From Microbacterium testaceum StLB037 (GTDB lineage Bacteria > Actinomycetota > Actinomycetes > Actinomycetales > Microbacteriaceae): DNA of 64,000 nucleotides. The notes under the pieces are model-generated. The model was not told the origin of the DNA and searched no databases. It saw nothing but the letters and a program-made list of their open reading frames with translations. Both the position numbers and the translations under genes were made by a program. Of this stretch, positions 1-10,801 are shown in pieces. Location of the stretch: the NCBI RefSeq assembly GCF_008763945.1, contig NZ_VTQH01000001.1, positions 457,441 to 521,440 on the forward strand. The letters are read 5' to 3'. How positions within the stretch are numbered: the stretch's first letter is position 1; every line of letters starts with the position of its first letter.

Positions 1-1
1 C

Positions 2-898
2 GTGCGGGCAGCCGGTCCCCTGGGGCTGGCGGGGCGCCAGGGCGTCGTCGACGCCCCCGGCCGGATCCGCGTGCTCCCGCCGTTCACCTCGCGTCGGCAC
101 CTCCCCTCTCGCCTCGCCCGGCTCCGCGAGCTCGACGGAAACACGAGCCTGCAGGTGCGCGGTCAGGGCACCGAGTTCGACAGCCTGCGCGAGTACGTCC
201 GCGGCGACGACGTGCGCTCGATCGATTGGCGCGCGACGGCCCGAGCGGGCACGACGGTGCTCCGCACCTGGCGCCCCGAGCGTGACCGCCACGTCGTGAT
301 CGTGATCGACACCGGGCGCACCGCCGCCGCCCGCGTGGGCGACGGGGTCCGCCTCGACGCCGCGATGGAGGCGGCCCTCCTGCTGTCGGTGCTGGCGGCG
401 CGGGCGGGCGATCACGTCCACCTGCTGATGTTCGACCGCGTCGCCCGCGCCCGCGTGACGCGCGTCGACGGCACGCAGCTCCTGCCCGCGCTGGTCGACG
501 CGATGGCCCCGGTCGACCCCCAGCTGATCGACACCGACTGGGATGCCGCTCTCGCGCACGTCCGCGGATTCACCGTGCGCCCGGCCCTGGTCGTGCTGCT
601 CACCGCGGCCGACGACCCCGAAGCGGCCCGCGCGTTCCTCGCCTCGCTGCCGGCCGTGGCCGCGCGGTCACGTCTGCTCGTGGCCACCGCCACCGACGGG
701 CCGGGCGAGATCCCCGTCCACCGCGATGCCTCCGACGTCTACGCCGCCGCGGCCGTCGAACGCGCCCGGCACGACGCCGACCGGGTGGCCGCGGCGATCG
801 TGCGCGCCGGGGGCGACGCGGTGTCGGCCTCGGCCGACGACCTGCCGCCGCTCGTGGCCGACCGATACCTCGCCCTGAAAGCGGCCGGGCGGCTGTAG
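2..898 (+). CDS. DUF58 domain protein, 5'-truncated
   Basis: This is the C-terminal part of a DUF58 protein; the start lies left of the window. The family hallmark is visible early: G-x-E-F-D-S-L-R-E-Y, then G-D-D-x-R-x-I-D-W and A-T-A-R. It is followed by a von Willebrand A-like half with VIVIDTGR. DUF58 proteins usually sit beside a MoxR AAA+ ATPase and membrane partners and are thought to help assemble or mature other complexes; the biochemical role is poorly defined. The expected N-terminal membrane segments are missing because of the cut. The usual membrane partners, RDD and SpoIIM, appear only at 8.7-10.5 kb, separated from this gene by the ole and furA-katG genes. The family call is firm and the function is not. 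Confidence 0.88.
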   Translation: MRAAGPLGLAGRQGVVDAPGRIRVLPPFTSRRHLPSRLARLRELDGNTSLQVRGQGTEFDSLREYVRGDDVRSIDWRATARAGTTVLRTWRPERDRHVVIVIDTGRTAAARVGDGVRLDAAMEAALLLSVLAARAGDHVHLLMFDRVARARVTRVDGTQLLPALVDAMAPVDPQLIDTDWDAALAHVRGFTVRPALVVLLTAADDPEAARAFLASLPAVAARSRLLVATATDGPGEIPVHRDASDVYAAAAVERARHDADRVAAAIVRAGGDAVSASADDLPPLVADRYLALKAAGRL

Positions 899-919
899 CA
901 CACCGCTTCCCCATGCAGC

Positions 920-937
920 CCGCGACATATCTCGCGG
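920..937. repeat. small inverted repeat between DUF58 and oleA
   Basis: Six-base arms CCGCGA (920-925) and TCGCGG (932-937) flank a 6-nt AT-rich centre. They lie 22 nt after the DUF58 stop and about 88 nt before oleA. It could be a weak terminator for the upstream gene or an operator for the ole genes. No T-run follows. Confidence 0.35.
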
Positions 938-1024
938 CTTATCCTGGGGGGTACCCTTTCCAGCCGTCGATGCGTCCCCTCCGCGCCCGGCTGCGCCGTC
1001 TACGCACAGGATGCGGGAGATCTC

Positions 1025-2047
1025 TTGCCAGGTAACGCCACCACGCACTTCGACGATGTGGCCCTCGTTTCGGTGGCGAGCGTCTTGCCCAGCCGCGTCA
1101 CGACGTCGGACGACATCGAGGAGCGCCTCGCCCCGGCGCTGAAGCGACTCAAGCTCAAGCCGGGTCTGCTTCGCCGCGTCGCCGGCGTCACCGAGCGTCG
1201 CAACTGGGCGGAGGGCGAGTCCTCCGACGAGGCCACCATCTCCGCGGGGAAGCAGGCCCTCGCCGAGGCGGGCGTCGACCCGAGCGAGATCGGGCTCATC
1301 ATCAACACCTCGGTGACCCGCAAGCACCTCGAGCCCTCGGTCGCCGTGCGCCTGCACCACGGCCTGGGCCTGCCGAGCTCGGCGATCAACTTCGACGTCG
1401 CCAACGCGTGCCTCGGCTTCATCAACGGCATGAGCCTCGCCGCGGGCATGATCCAGTCGGGCCAGGTCAAATACGCCCTGATCGTCAACGGCGAGGATGC
1501 CGACGAGATCCAGGTGAACACCATCAACCGCCTCGTGCGCGAAGACCTCGACCGCGACGCCTTCATGCAGGAGTTCGCCTCCCTCACCCTCGGTTCGGGC
1601 GCGGCCGCCGCGGTCCTCGGCCGCGCGAGCGACCACCCCGAGGGGCACCGCATCGTGGGCGGCGTCACGCGCGCCGCGACGCAGTTCTACGACCTGTGCG
1701 TCGGTAGCGTCGACGGGATGTTCACCGACGCCAAGGCCCTGCTCAAGGGCGGCCTCGACCTCGTCGTCTCGGCCTGGAAAGAGGCCAAGGACGAGTTCTC
1801 GTGGACCGGCATGGACCGCTACATCACCCACCAGGTCTCGTCGGTGCACACCTCGGCCATCGTCCGCGCCGCCAAGCTCGACCGCGATCTGGTGCCGGTG
1901 ACATACCCCACCCTCGGCAACGTCGGTCCCGCTTCGATTCCGATCACCCTCGCCGCCGAGCAGAAGACGCTGCGCCGAGGTGATCGCGTCCTCCTGATGG
2001 GAGTGGGTTCCGGCCTGAACACCGGGATGCTGGAGCTGGCCTGGTGA
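1025..2047 (+). CDS. oleA: OleA-like thiolase-fold condensing enzyme
   Basis: Predicted to condense two long-chain acyl-CoAs head to head into a 2-alkyl-3-ketoacid, the first step of long-chain olefin synthesis in the cytoplasm. The protein has 340 residues with the FabH/OleA thiolase fold. The Cys-His-Asn triad is readable: Cys129 in N-A-C-L-G-F, His269 in T-H-Q, Asn299 in L-G-N-V-G. The TTG start is supported by a GGGAGA purine stretch 5 nt upstream and matches the usual N-terminus. It overlaps the next gene by 4 nt, and oleBC and oleD follow, which makes OleA far more likely than housekeeping FabH. Beta-lactone or ketone end products are alternatives. Confidence 0.88.
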   Translation: MPGNATTHFDDVALVSVASVLPSRVTTSDDIEERLAPALKRLKLKPGLLRRVAGVTERRNWAEGESSDEATISAGKQALAEAGVDPSEIGLIINTSVTRKHLEPSVAVRLHHGLGLPSSAINFDVANACLGFINGMSLAAGMIQSGQVKYALIVNGEDADEIQVNTINRLVREDLDRDAFMQEFASLTLGSGAAAAVLGRASDHPEGHRIVGGVTRAATQFYDLCVGSVDGMFTDAKALLKGGLDLVVSAWKEAKDEFSWTGMDRYITHQVSSVHTSAIVRAAKLDRDLVPVTYPTLGNVGPASIPITLAAEQKTLRRGDRVLLMGVGSGLNTGMLELAW

Positions 2048-4722
2048 GCTTCCCCCGCGTCACGGGAGCGCAGGCCACTCTTCCCCCCGCGGGCCTGCCC
2101 GGGCTCGATCCGGCCCTGTCACGCCTCGTGGGCGTCGACGGCGTCCTCGCCGACGCGGGGGCGACGCGCCTCTGGCACGTCCTCGACACCGGCGACGCTC
2201 TCGCCGAACGCGGCCTCGAACCGCTCGGCACCATCGTCGCCGTGCACGGCAACCCCACGTGGTCGTACCTGTGGCGCGCCCTCGTGAACGCCTCGCTGGC
2301 GCGGGCCGAGGCCGGAGCGGCCGTCTGGCGCGTGGTCGCCGTCGACCAGCTCGAGATGGGCTTCTCGGAGCGCTCGTCGTTGCGGCGCACCCTGGCCCAG
2401 CGCATCGCCGACCTGGATGCTCTCGTCGGGGGTCTCGGCATCCGGGGTCCGATCGTGACCATCGGTCACGACTGGGGCGGACCGGTCTCGCTCGGCTGGG
2501 CCGTCGAGCACCGCGACCGCCTCGCCGCGGTGATCGCCCTCAACACCGCCGTGCACCACCCCGACGGGGCCGCGCTCCCGTTCGCCCTGCGCGTCGCGAC
2601 CGCCCGCGGCATGCTCGCGGCGGGCACCACGGGCACCACGGCCTTCCTCGACACCACCCTGGCGCTGGCCGAGCTCGACCCCGCGGTGAAGGCGGCGTTC
2701 CGCGCGCCGTACGCGACCGTCGCCCGCCGCCGCGGCATCGGCGGTTTCGTCGCCGACATCCCCGCGACACCCGACCACGAGAGCACCCCGGCCCTGCACC
2801 GCATGTCGTCGGGGCTGCGCGAGCTCGAGGTGCCGGCCCTGCTGCTGCGCGGTCCGAAGGACCCCGTGTTCGGCGAGGACCACCTCGACGACCTCACCGA
2901 TCGACTTCCGCACGCCGACGTCCACCGTTTCGAGGGCGCCGGACACCTCATCGCCGAGGAGCGTCCCTACGCCGACGTCGTGCTCGATTGGCTCGACGAG
3001 AAGGTCGTGGATGCCGTGACGCCCGCGACCCGTTCGCGTCGCGCCGCCGCCGCGAAGCACGCCGCCGCCGAGACCGCACCCGAGGCTGCCGACGCGCCCT
3101 CCGGCCACCTGTGGGACGCCCTCGACGCCCGCCGCGACGACGACGACACCGCCGTCATCGACATGACCACGGCCCGCGACGGAGAACCGCTGCGCGTGAG
3201 CTGGCGCCAGCTGTCCGCCCGCGTCGACGAGATCGCCGCGGGTCTCGACGCCTTCGGCGTGCGCGCGGGCGACCGCGTGTCGCTGCTCGTCCAGCCCGGC
3301 CCCACGCTCACCGCGGCCCTGTACGCGTGTCTGCGCATCGGCGCCGTGGTCGTCGTGGCCGATCGGGGTCTCGGCATCCGGGGTCTGTCCCGTGCCGTGC
3401 GCGGAGCGGTCCCCGACGTCGTCATCGGCGAGGTCGCCGGTCTCGCCGCCGCACGCGCCCTCGGGTGGCCGGGCCGACGGATCTCCGCCGCGAACCTGCC
3501 CGCCGTCACCTCACGCGCCCTCGGCGTCGAGGCGAGCCTGTCCGACCTCGCTCGCGCCGGGCGCGGTCGTGCGCTGCCCGCTCCTCCCGCCGCGGATGCC
3601 GAGGCCGCGGTGCTGTTCACCTCGGGCTCGACGGGACCGGCCAAGGGCGTCGTGTACACGCACGCCCAGCTCACCGCGCTGCGCGACACCCTCGCGGCGC
3701 ACTTCGGCGTCACCGCCGAGACGGGTCTGGTCACCGGCTTCGCCCCCTTCGCCCTGCTGGGGCCGGCGCTGGGCACGCGCTCCGCAACGCCCGACATGGA
3801 CGTCTCCGCCCCGCGCACCCTGACCGCCGCCGCCGTGGCCGCGGCCGTCCGCGCCTCGGACGCGCGGATCGTGTTCCTCTCGCCCGCGGCCGTGTCGAAC
3901 GTCGTCGCGACGGCCGCGACGCTCACCGACGACGACCGCGCCGCGCTCGCACGCGTCGAGACGTTCCTGTCGACCGGCGCTCCGGTGAGCATCGAGCTCC
4001 TCCGCCGCGCGCAGGAGCTGATGCCGAACGCGACGGCCCACACGCCCTACGGCATGACCGAGTGCTTGCTCGTCGCCGACGTCACCCTGCCCGAGATCGA
4101 GCAGGCCCGGGGCGATCGCGGCGTATGCGTCGGCCGCCCGCTCGGCACCGGCCAGGTGCGCATCTCGGCGATCGACGCCGCGGGTCGCGCCTCCGGCGAG
4201 CCGTCGAAGGAGCCGGGAATCACCGGCGAGGTCGTCATCTCGGCGCCGCACCTCAAGCGCGGATACTTCCGCCTCTACCTCACCGACCGGGAGGCACGGC
4301 GCGGTCTTCCCGACCGCTGGCACCGCACCGGAGACGTCGGCCACCTCGACGACGACGGACGCCTCTGGATCGAGGGGCGCCTCCCCCACGTCATCACCAC
4401 CGCCGACGGCCCCGTCACCCCGGTGGGCATCGAGCAGGACGTCGAGGCCGTGCCCGCCATCGAGCGCGCCGCCGCTGTCGGCGTGGGCCCGGTGGGCGGC
4501 CAGGTCGTGGTCGCGGTCGTCGAGGCGGGCGTCCGGCGCCCGGGCCTGGCATCCCCCGATCTGACCGAACAGGTGCGCCGGGCGACGACGCAACGACTGG
4601 CCGCGGTGCTCGCGGTGCCGTCGTTGCCGACCGACATCCGCCACAACTCCAAGATCGACCGCTCGCGCCTGGCCGCCTGGGCCGAGCGCGTGCTGGCCGG
4701 AGAGAAACCGACGGCGCCGTGA
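2044..4722 (+). CDS. oleBC: OleB-OleC fusion (alpha/beta hydrolase plus AMP-dependent ligase)
   Basis: An 892-residue two-enzyme protein. Residues about 1-325 form an OleB-type alpha/beta hydrolase of the haloalkane-dehalogenase group, with oxyanion HGNPTW and nucleophile motif GHDWGG (Asp143). After a short Ala-rich linker, residues about 355-890 form an OleC-type adenylating enzyme with the P-loop-like TSGSTGPAKG near residue 528 and YGMTE near 669. In characterised systems OleC closes the beta-hydroxy acid to a beta-lactone and OleB removes CO2 to give the cis-olefin. Fusions of this kind are known in Micrococcus and other actinobacteria. The GTG start overlaps the oleA stop, and the stop overlaps the oleD start by 4 nt, so all three are probably translationally coupled. 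Confidence 0.9.
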   Translation: MSFPRVTGAQATLPPAGLPGLDPALSRLVGVDGVLADAGATRLWHVLDTGDALAERGLEPLGTIVAVHGNPTWSYLWRALVNASLARAEAGAAVWRVVAVDQLEMGFSERSSLRRTLAQRIADLDALVGGLGIRGPIVTIGHDWGGPVSLGWAVEHRDRLAAVIALNTAVHHPDGAALPFALRVATARGMLAAGTTGTTAFLDTTLALAELDPAVKAAFRAPYATVARRRGIGGFVADIPATPDHESTPALHRMSSGLRELEVPALLLRGPKDPVFGEDHLDDLTDRLPHADVHRFEGAGHLIAEERPYADVVLDWLDEKVVDAVTPATRSRRAAAAKHAAAETAPEAADAPSGHLWDALDARRDDDDTAVIDMTTARDGEPLRVSWRQLSARVDEIAAGLDAFGVRAGDRVSLLVQPGPTLTAALYACLRIGAVVVVADRGLGIRGLSRAVRGAVPDVVIGEVAGLAAARALGWPGRRISAANLPAVTSRALGVEASLSDLARAGRGRALPAPPAADAEAAVLFTSGSTGPAKGVVYTHAQLTALRDTLAAHFGVTAETGLVTGFAPFALLGPALGTRSATPDMDVSAPRTLTAAAVAAAVRASDARIVFLSPAAVSNVVATAATLTDDDRAALARVETFLSTGAPVSIELLRRAQELMPNATAHTPYGMTECLLVADVTLPEIEQARGDRGVCVGRPLGTGQVRISAIDAAGRASGEPSKEPGITGEVVISAPHLKRGYFRLYLTDREARRGLPDRWHRTGDVGHLDDDGRLWIEGRLPHVITTADGPVTPVGIEQDVEAVPAIERAAAVGVGPVGGQVVVAVVEAGVRRPGLASPDLTEQVRRATTQRLAAVLAVPSLPTDIRHNSKIDRSRLAAWAERVLAGEKPTAP

Positions 4723-5678
4723 GGGTCCTCGCCACCGGATCGTCCGGGTTCCTCGGTCGCGCCGTCGTGCGCGCCCTGCAGGACGCCGGTCACCACGTCC
4801 GCACCCTGCAGCGCCGCCCCTCGGGTGTGGACGGAGCCGAGGACCGGCAGGGTTCGGTCACGGATCCGGATGCCGTGGCCGCCGCCCTCGAGGGGATCGA
4901 CGGCGTCGTGCACCTCGCGGCGAAGGTCTCGCTGGCCGGCGACCCCGCGCAGTTCCACGCCGTGAACGTCGAGGGCACGCGCATCCTGCTCGATGCCGCC
5001 GCCGCCGCCGCCGTCACGCGCGTCGTCCACGTCTCGTCGCCCTCGGTCGCGCACGCCGGTCATGCCCTGGCGGGGGTGGGGGCCGAGCCCGCGGATCCGG
5101 ATGCCGCGCGCGGCGAATACGCCCGCACGAAGGCCCAGGCCGAACTGCTCGCGCTCTCCCGCGCGACGGGCGACACCGCCCTGGTCGCGATCCGCCCGCA
5201 CCTCGTCTGGGGCCCGGGCGACACGCAACTCATCGAGCGCGTCGTCGCCCGCGCCCGCCGGGGCACGCTCCCCCTGCTGGACGGCGGCACGGCGCTCATC
5301 GACTCCACGTTCGTCGACAACGCGGCATCCGGGATCGTCGCCGCCCTCCATCGCGTCGACGAGGTCAGCGGTCGCGCGTACGTGTTGACCAACGGCGAAC
5401 CGCGGCCGGTCGGCGACCTTCTCGCCGGGATCTGCCGCGCCTCGGGCGTGACCCCTCCGCGCTTCAGCGTGCCCGCGGGGGTGGCCAAGGCCGCGGGATC
5501 GCTGATCGAGCGGGTGTGGGCCGTGCGCCCGGGGCAGGACGAACCGCCCATGACCCGCTTCCTCGCCGAGCAGCTGTCGACCGCGCACTGGTTCGACCAG
5601 ACCGAGATCCGCCGCGACCTGCGGTGGACGCCGGCGGTGTCGATCGACGAGGGCCTGCGCCGCCTGTCGCGAGCCTGA
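4719..5678 (+). CDS. oleD: OleD-like NAD(P)-dependent 2-alkyl-3-ketoacid reductase
   Basis: A 319-residue extended short-chain dehydrogenase. The dinucleotide motif is G-S-S-G-F-L-G at residues 7-13, and the catalytic pair is Y-A-R-T-K. It is predicted to reduce the OleA product to the 2-alkyl-3-hydroxyacid used by OleC. The GTG start at 4719 shares four bases with the oleBC stop, and translation from it begins directly with the Rossmann strand V-R-V-L-A-T-G, which fixes the start. It is the last gene of the oleA-oleBC-oleD operon and is followed by strong hairpins facing katG. The pathway assignment rests on operon context; the fold alone would only say sugar epimerase or steroid-dehydrogenase-like. 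Confidence 0.87.
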   Translation: MRVLATGSSGFLGRAVVRALQDAGHHVRTLQRRPSGVDGAEDRQGSVTDPDAVAAALEGIDGVVHLAAKVSLAGDPAQFHAVNVEGTRILLDAAAAAAVTRVVHVSSPSVAHAGHALAGVGAEPADPDAARGEYARTKAQAELLALSRATGDTALVAIRPHLVWGPGDTQLIERVVARARRGTLPLLDGGTALIDSTFVDNAASGIVAALHRVDEVSGRAYVLTNGEPRPVGDLLAGICRASGVTPPRFSVPAGVAKAAGSLIERVWAVRPGQDEPPMTRFLAEQLSTAHWFDQTEIRRDLRWTPAVSIDEGLRRLSRA

Positions 5679-5735
5679 GCCGCGGCATCCGCCCCTCAGC
5701 GGCCATGAAGCCGCCGCGCTCGGCATGCGGGCGCA

Positions 5736-5806
5736 ACGCAGGACTTCCGTCGGCGATGCGGCCGCCACGGCCGGTCCGGCCACCTCGGAGCGTGGAAGTC
5801 CTGCGT
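5736..5806. repeat. 13-bp perfect inverted repeat between oleD and katG
   Basis: Arms at 5736-5748 (ACGCAGGACTTCC) and 5794-5806 are exact reverse complements separated by 45 nt. The intervening sequence contains smaller GGCC-rich palindromes. The element lies 58 nt after the oleD stop in a non-coding gap between convergent genes. It may be part of a bidirectional terminator or a small repeat element; no coding function is seen. Confidence 0.6.
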
Positions 5807-5823
5807 CGTGTCCGCGCGGGCGG

Positions 5824-5873
5824 CTTCCGCAGACGCGGAAGGCCCGCCCCCCGCAGAGGGGACGGGCCTTCCG
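5824..5873. terminator. bidirectional terminator with two overlapping hairpins, oleD/katG
   Basis: A strong stem is formed by CGGAAGGCCCG (5836-5846) and CGGGCCTTCCG (5863-5873), with extra CCCC/GGGG pairing in the loop. A second short stem, CTTCCGC (5824-5830) with GCGGAAG (5835-5841), uses part of the same left arm, so the two cannot form together. The site is 11 nt beyond the katG stop and ends both converging transcription units. There is no long T-run, as is usual in this GC range. Confidence 0.7.
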
Positions 5874-5884
5874 TATGGCGCGGC

Positions 5885-8601
<2,717 letters not shown>

Positions 8602-8607
8602 GCGGCC

Positions 8608-8637
8608 AGCTTAGCTAGTTTTGAGTGAATCAAAAAT
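8608..8637 (-). promoter_or_regulatory. furA promoter with palindromic Fur-type operator
   Basis: TTTTGA (8619-8624) and TCAAAA (8630-8635) form a perfect inverted repeat around GTGAA, and the outer A/T at 8617 and 8637 also pair. The minus-strand -10 box TAAGCT is at 8613-8608, 6 nt from the furA ATG, so the palindrome covers the core promoter. This is the expected place for FurA to repress its own operon. FurA binding is inferred from position and AT-rich symmetry. Confidence 0.75.
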
Positions 8638-8696
8638 GACACGCCGGGAAACGGACGGGAACCTCGGGCGCGATTCACCTAAGCGAGCGGATGCCG

Positions 8697-9692
8697 TCAC
8701 CCCGCCGTGAGCGTGGGAGTCCCCGCCTCGTACTCGGTGAGGTCGCCGGTCTCGCCCGCACGGGCAGCGCGGCCCCCGACCCACAGCATGTAGAACAGGA
8801 ACACCCCGAGGGCGGCGGCACCGATCGCGATCTTGATCTGCCACGGCCATTCCCGCGGGGTCACGAACCCCTCGACGATTCCCGAGAGCGCGAGGGCGAA
8901 GACGAGTCCCACCGCCACCGTCGCGAGCGATCGACCCGCCGCGGCGAGCGCCTCGGCCCGCGAGCGCCGCCCCGGAGCGACCCACGCCCAGAAGATCTGC
9001 ATCCCCGCCGCTCCCGCGACGAAGATCGCGGTGAGCTCGAGCAGACCGTGCGGGAGGATGAACTGGAAGAACAGGTCGCCGCGGTCGAACGAGAACATGA
9101 TCGCCGCCGATGTTCCCACCCCGATGGCGTTCTGCATCATCACCGCGAGCGGCCAGATCCCCGTGACCCCGAACAGGACGCACTGCGCCGCGATCCATGC
9201 GTTGTTCGTCCACACCGACCCGGCGAAGATCGCGTTCGGGTTCTCGCGGTAGTAGTTCACGAACTGCTCGTCGGCGTAGTTCTGCAGCTGGCTCTCCTGC
9301 CCCAGGGCCGCCACGGCCGCGGGATTTCCCGAGATCCACAGGGCGACGAGGGTCGTCACGACCAGGAACCCGATCGTGACGGCCAAGGTGCTCCACCGCA
9401 CGCGGTACAGCGCCGCCGGAAGCTGCAACAGGAAGAACCGCGGCAGCTGCTTCAGCACGTTGTCGCGCACGCCGGTGAGCCGCAGGCGCGTGCGCGCAAG
9501 CAGGATCGAGACGTGGTCGCCCTCGGGGGTGCGCCCGGCCGAGGTCTTGATGTCGGCGAGATCGGCCGAGGCCGCGCGATAGCGGGTGACGAGCTCGTCG
9601 ACCTCGGGGCCGGTCAGGTGTCTGCGGCGACCCAGGTCGTCGAGCCGCGCCCACTCGTCGCGCCGGGCGGCCGTGAGGGCGTCGAGGTCCAT
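8697..9692 (-). CDS. SpoIIM-family (DUF95) integral membrane protein
   Basis: A 331-residue membrane protein named after stage II sporulation protein M. A soluble N-terminus of about 95 residues is followed by around six hydrophobic segments, including the conserved F-F-x-Q-F-I-L-P-H-G-L-L-E-L stretch. In non-sporulating actinobacteria these proteins occur with RDD, DUF58 and MoxR genes and have no proven function. The ATG at 9692 begins M-D-L-D-A-L, the usual start; an in-frame ATG at 9710 would overlap the divergent gene. TACAGT lies 7 nt upstream on the minus strand, suggesting a leaderless message. It diverges from the RDD gene, with 16 bp between the two starts. Confidence 0.87.
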   Translation of the reverse strand: MDLDALTAARRDEWARLDDLGRRRHLTGPEVDELVTRYRAASADLADIKTSAGRTPEGDHVSILLARTRLRLTGVRDNVLKQLPRFFLLQLPAALYRVRWSTLAVTIGFLVVTTLVALWISGNPAAVAALGQESQLQNYADEQFVNYYRENPNAIFAGSVWTNNAWIAAQCVLFGVTGIWPLAVMMQNAIGVGTSAAIMFSFDRGDLFFQFILPHGLLELTAIFVAGAAGMQIFWAWVAPGRRSRAEALAAAGRSLATVAVGLVFALALSGIVEGFVTPREWPWQIKIAIGAAALGVFLFYMLWVGGRAARAGETGDLTEYEAGTPTLTAG

Positions 9693-9708
9693 GTGGTCAA
9701 CTGTACGC

Positions 9709-10539
9709 ATGGCTTCCTCGTCGACCCCCGCTCCCGCGGTCGCCCTCGTGCACACGGACGCCGACGAGACACTCACCGGAGAGGCCGTCGCCCTCGACGT
9801 CCAACCCGTGGGCTTCTTCCTCCGCGCCGTCGGCGCTCTCATCGACGTCCTCGTCGGCGTCGCGCTGCTGATCGGCGGCGCGGTGCTGCTGACCTCGATG
9901 GTCGGCGCTGGCACGCTGCCGGAATCCGCGATCCGCATCGGCGTCATCGCCCTGCTCGTGCTCGTGACGGTCGCCGTTCCCACCACGGTCGAGACGCTGT
10001 CGCGCGGCCGCAGCCTCGGCCGCCTCGCGGTGGGGGCTCGCATCGTGCGCACCGACGGGGGCGCCGCGGGCTTCCGCCAGGCGCTCATCCGGTCGCTCAC
10101 CGGGGTGCTCGAGGTGTGGTTCACCCTCGGCGCGATCGCGGCGGTGGTCGGGATGTTCACCCCCCGGGCTCAGCGGCTGGGCGACCTGCTGGCCGGTACC
10201 GCGAGCGAGCGCACGCGGACGCGCCGACTCCTCCCGCCCGCTCCGGGCCTTCCCGCGGGCTGGGAGTCCTGGGCCGCGGTCGCCGACGTCTCGCGCCTGC
10301 CCGACCGGCTGGCGGCGCGCGTGGCGCAATTCGTACGCGGGGCCGAGGCGCTCGAGCCCGCCGCGCGCCTGCGGGTCGCGGCATCCCTCGCCGAGGCGGT
10401 CCGCCCCTTCGTCTCACCGATCCCCGCGTCGGACGACGAGGCGCTCGTGCGCGCGGTGGCGTCGGTGCGCCGGGATCGCGAGTACCGCGCCCTGATGCTC
10501 GAGAACGAGCGGGCAGCAGCTCTCACCGAGAAGGCGTGA
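9709..10539 (+). CDS. RDD-family membrane protein
   Basis: A 276-residue protein with an RDD domain: F-F-L-R-A-V-G-A-L-I-D opens the first of about three transmembrane helices, and the S-L-G-R-L-A-V-G-A-R-I-V-R motif follows the second. The C-terminal roughly 120 residues are soluble and Ala/Arg-rich. RDD proteins have been linked to transport or membrane assembly, without a settled role. The ATG at 9709 is preferred because a longer reading would run antisense through the divergent SpoIIM gene. No ribosome site and no clear -10 box are visible, so the exact start is the least certain part. Confidence 0.85.
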   Translation: MASSSTPAPAVALVHTDADETLTGEAVALDVQPVGFFLRAVGALIDVLVGVALLIGGAVLLTSMVGAGTLPESAIRIGVIALLVLVTVAVPTTVETLSRGRSLGRLAVGARIVRTDGGAAGFRQALIRSLTGVLEVWFTLGAIAAVVGMFTPRAQRLGDLLAGTASERTRTRRLLPPAPGLPAGWESWAAVADVSRLPDRLAARVAQFVRGAEALEPAARLRVAASLAEAVRPFVSPIPASDDEALVRAVASVRRDREYRALMLENERAAALTEKA

Positions 10540-10579
10540 GTCGCCCGACGGGGACGCACGGCCGGAGGGCACTCACGCC
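10533..10579. terminator. inverted repeat closing the RDD and DUF3499 genes
   Basis: GGCGTGAGT (10533-10541) and ACTCACGCC (10571-10579) are perfect 9-base complements with a 29-nt GC-rich loop. The left arm contains the RDD stop codon and the right arm lies 16 nt beyond the DUF3499 stop, between two converging genes. It probably acts as a shared terminator. Confidence 0.5.
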
Positions 10580-10594
10580 CGAGAGGTCGGCGCC

Positions 10595-10801
10595 TCAGGT
10601 GCGCAGGGTCTCGTGCCGCACGACGACCCAGCCCTTCGGGACCGACAGCCGGTCGGCGTGGATGGCGCAGAGGTCGTGCGCGTGCGGGTCGCCCGCGGGA
10701 CCGAGGGGGCCCAAGGCCGCCATCTGGTCGCCGTAGTCGTAGGTGAGGGTGCTCATCGCCTCGCGGGCGCATCCCACCTTCGAGCAGAGTCTGTCGCGCA
10801 T
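10595..10801 (-). CDS. DUF3499 family small Cys-containing protein
   Basis: A 68-residue protein with three cysteines in C-S-K-V-G-C and L-C-A-I-H, plus the family block T-L-T-Y-D-Y-G-D and A-H-D-L-C-A-I-H-A-D-R-L-S-V-P-K-G-W. The Cys/His spacing suggests a small metal-binding (zinc ribbon-like) fold. The function is unknown. In mycobacteria the same family lies beside the metallopeptidase-like gene and whiB2, as here. TAGGCT (minus strand, 10815-10810) sits 8 nt before the ATG and there is no ribosome site, so the message is probably leaderless. Confidence 0.88.
   Translation of the reverse strand: MRDRLCSKVGCAREAMSTLTYDYGDQMAALGPLGPAGDPHAHDLCAIHADRLSVPKGWVVVRHETLRT

Noticed and set aside
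668..1849. Long minus-strand frame over DUF58 and oleA
   Set aside because: Antisense shadow of two well-supported genes; Val/Gly/Glu-biased composition only.
2259..4718. Long open frame on the plus strand running through oleBC in another frame
   Set aside because: It encodes an Arg/Pro-rich string with no domain, a shadow of GC-rich codon bias; only its last 319 codons are real, as oleD.
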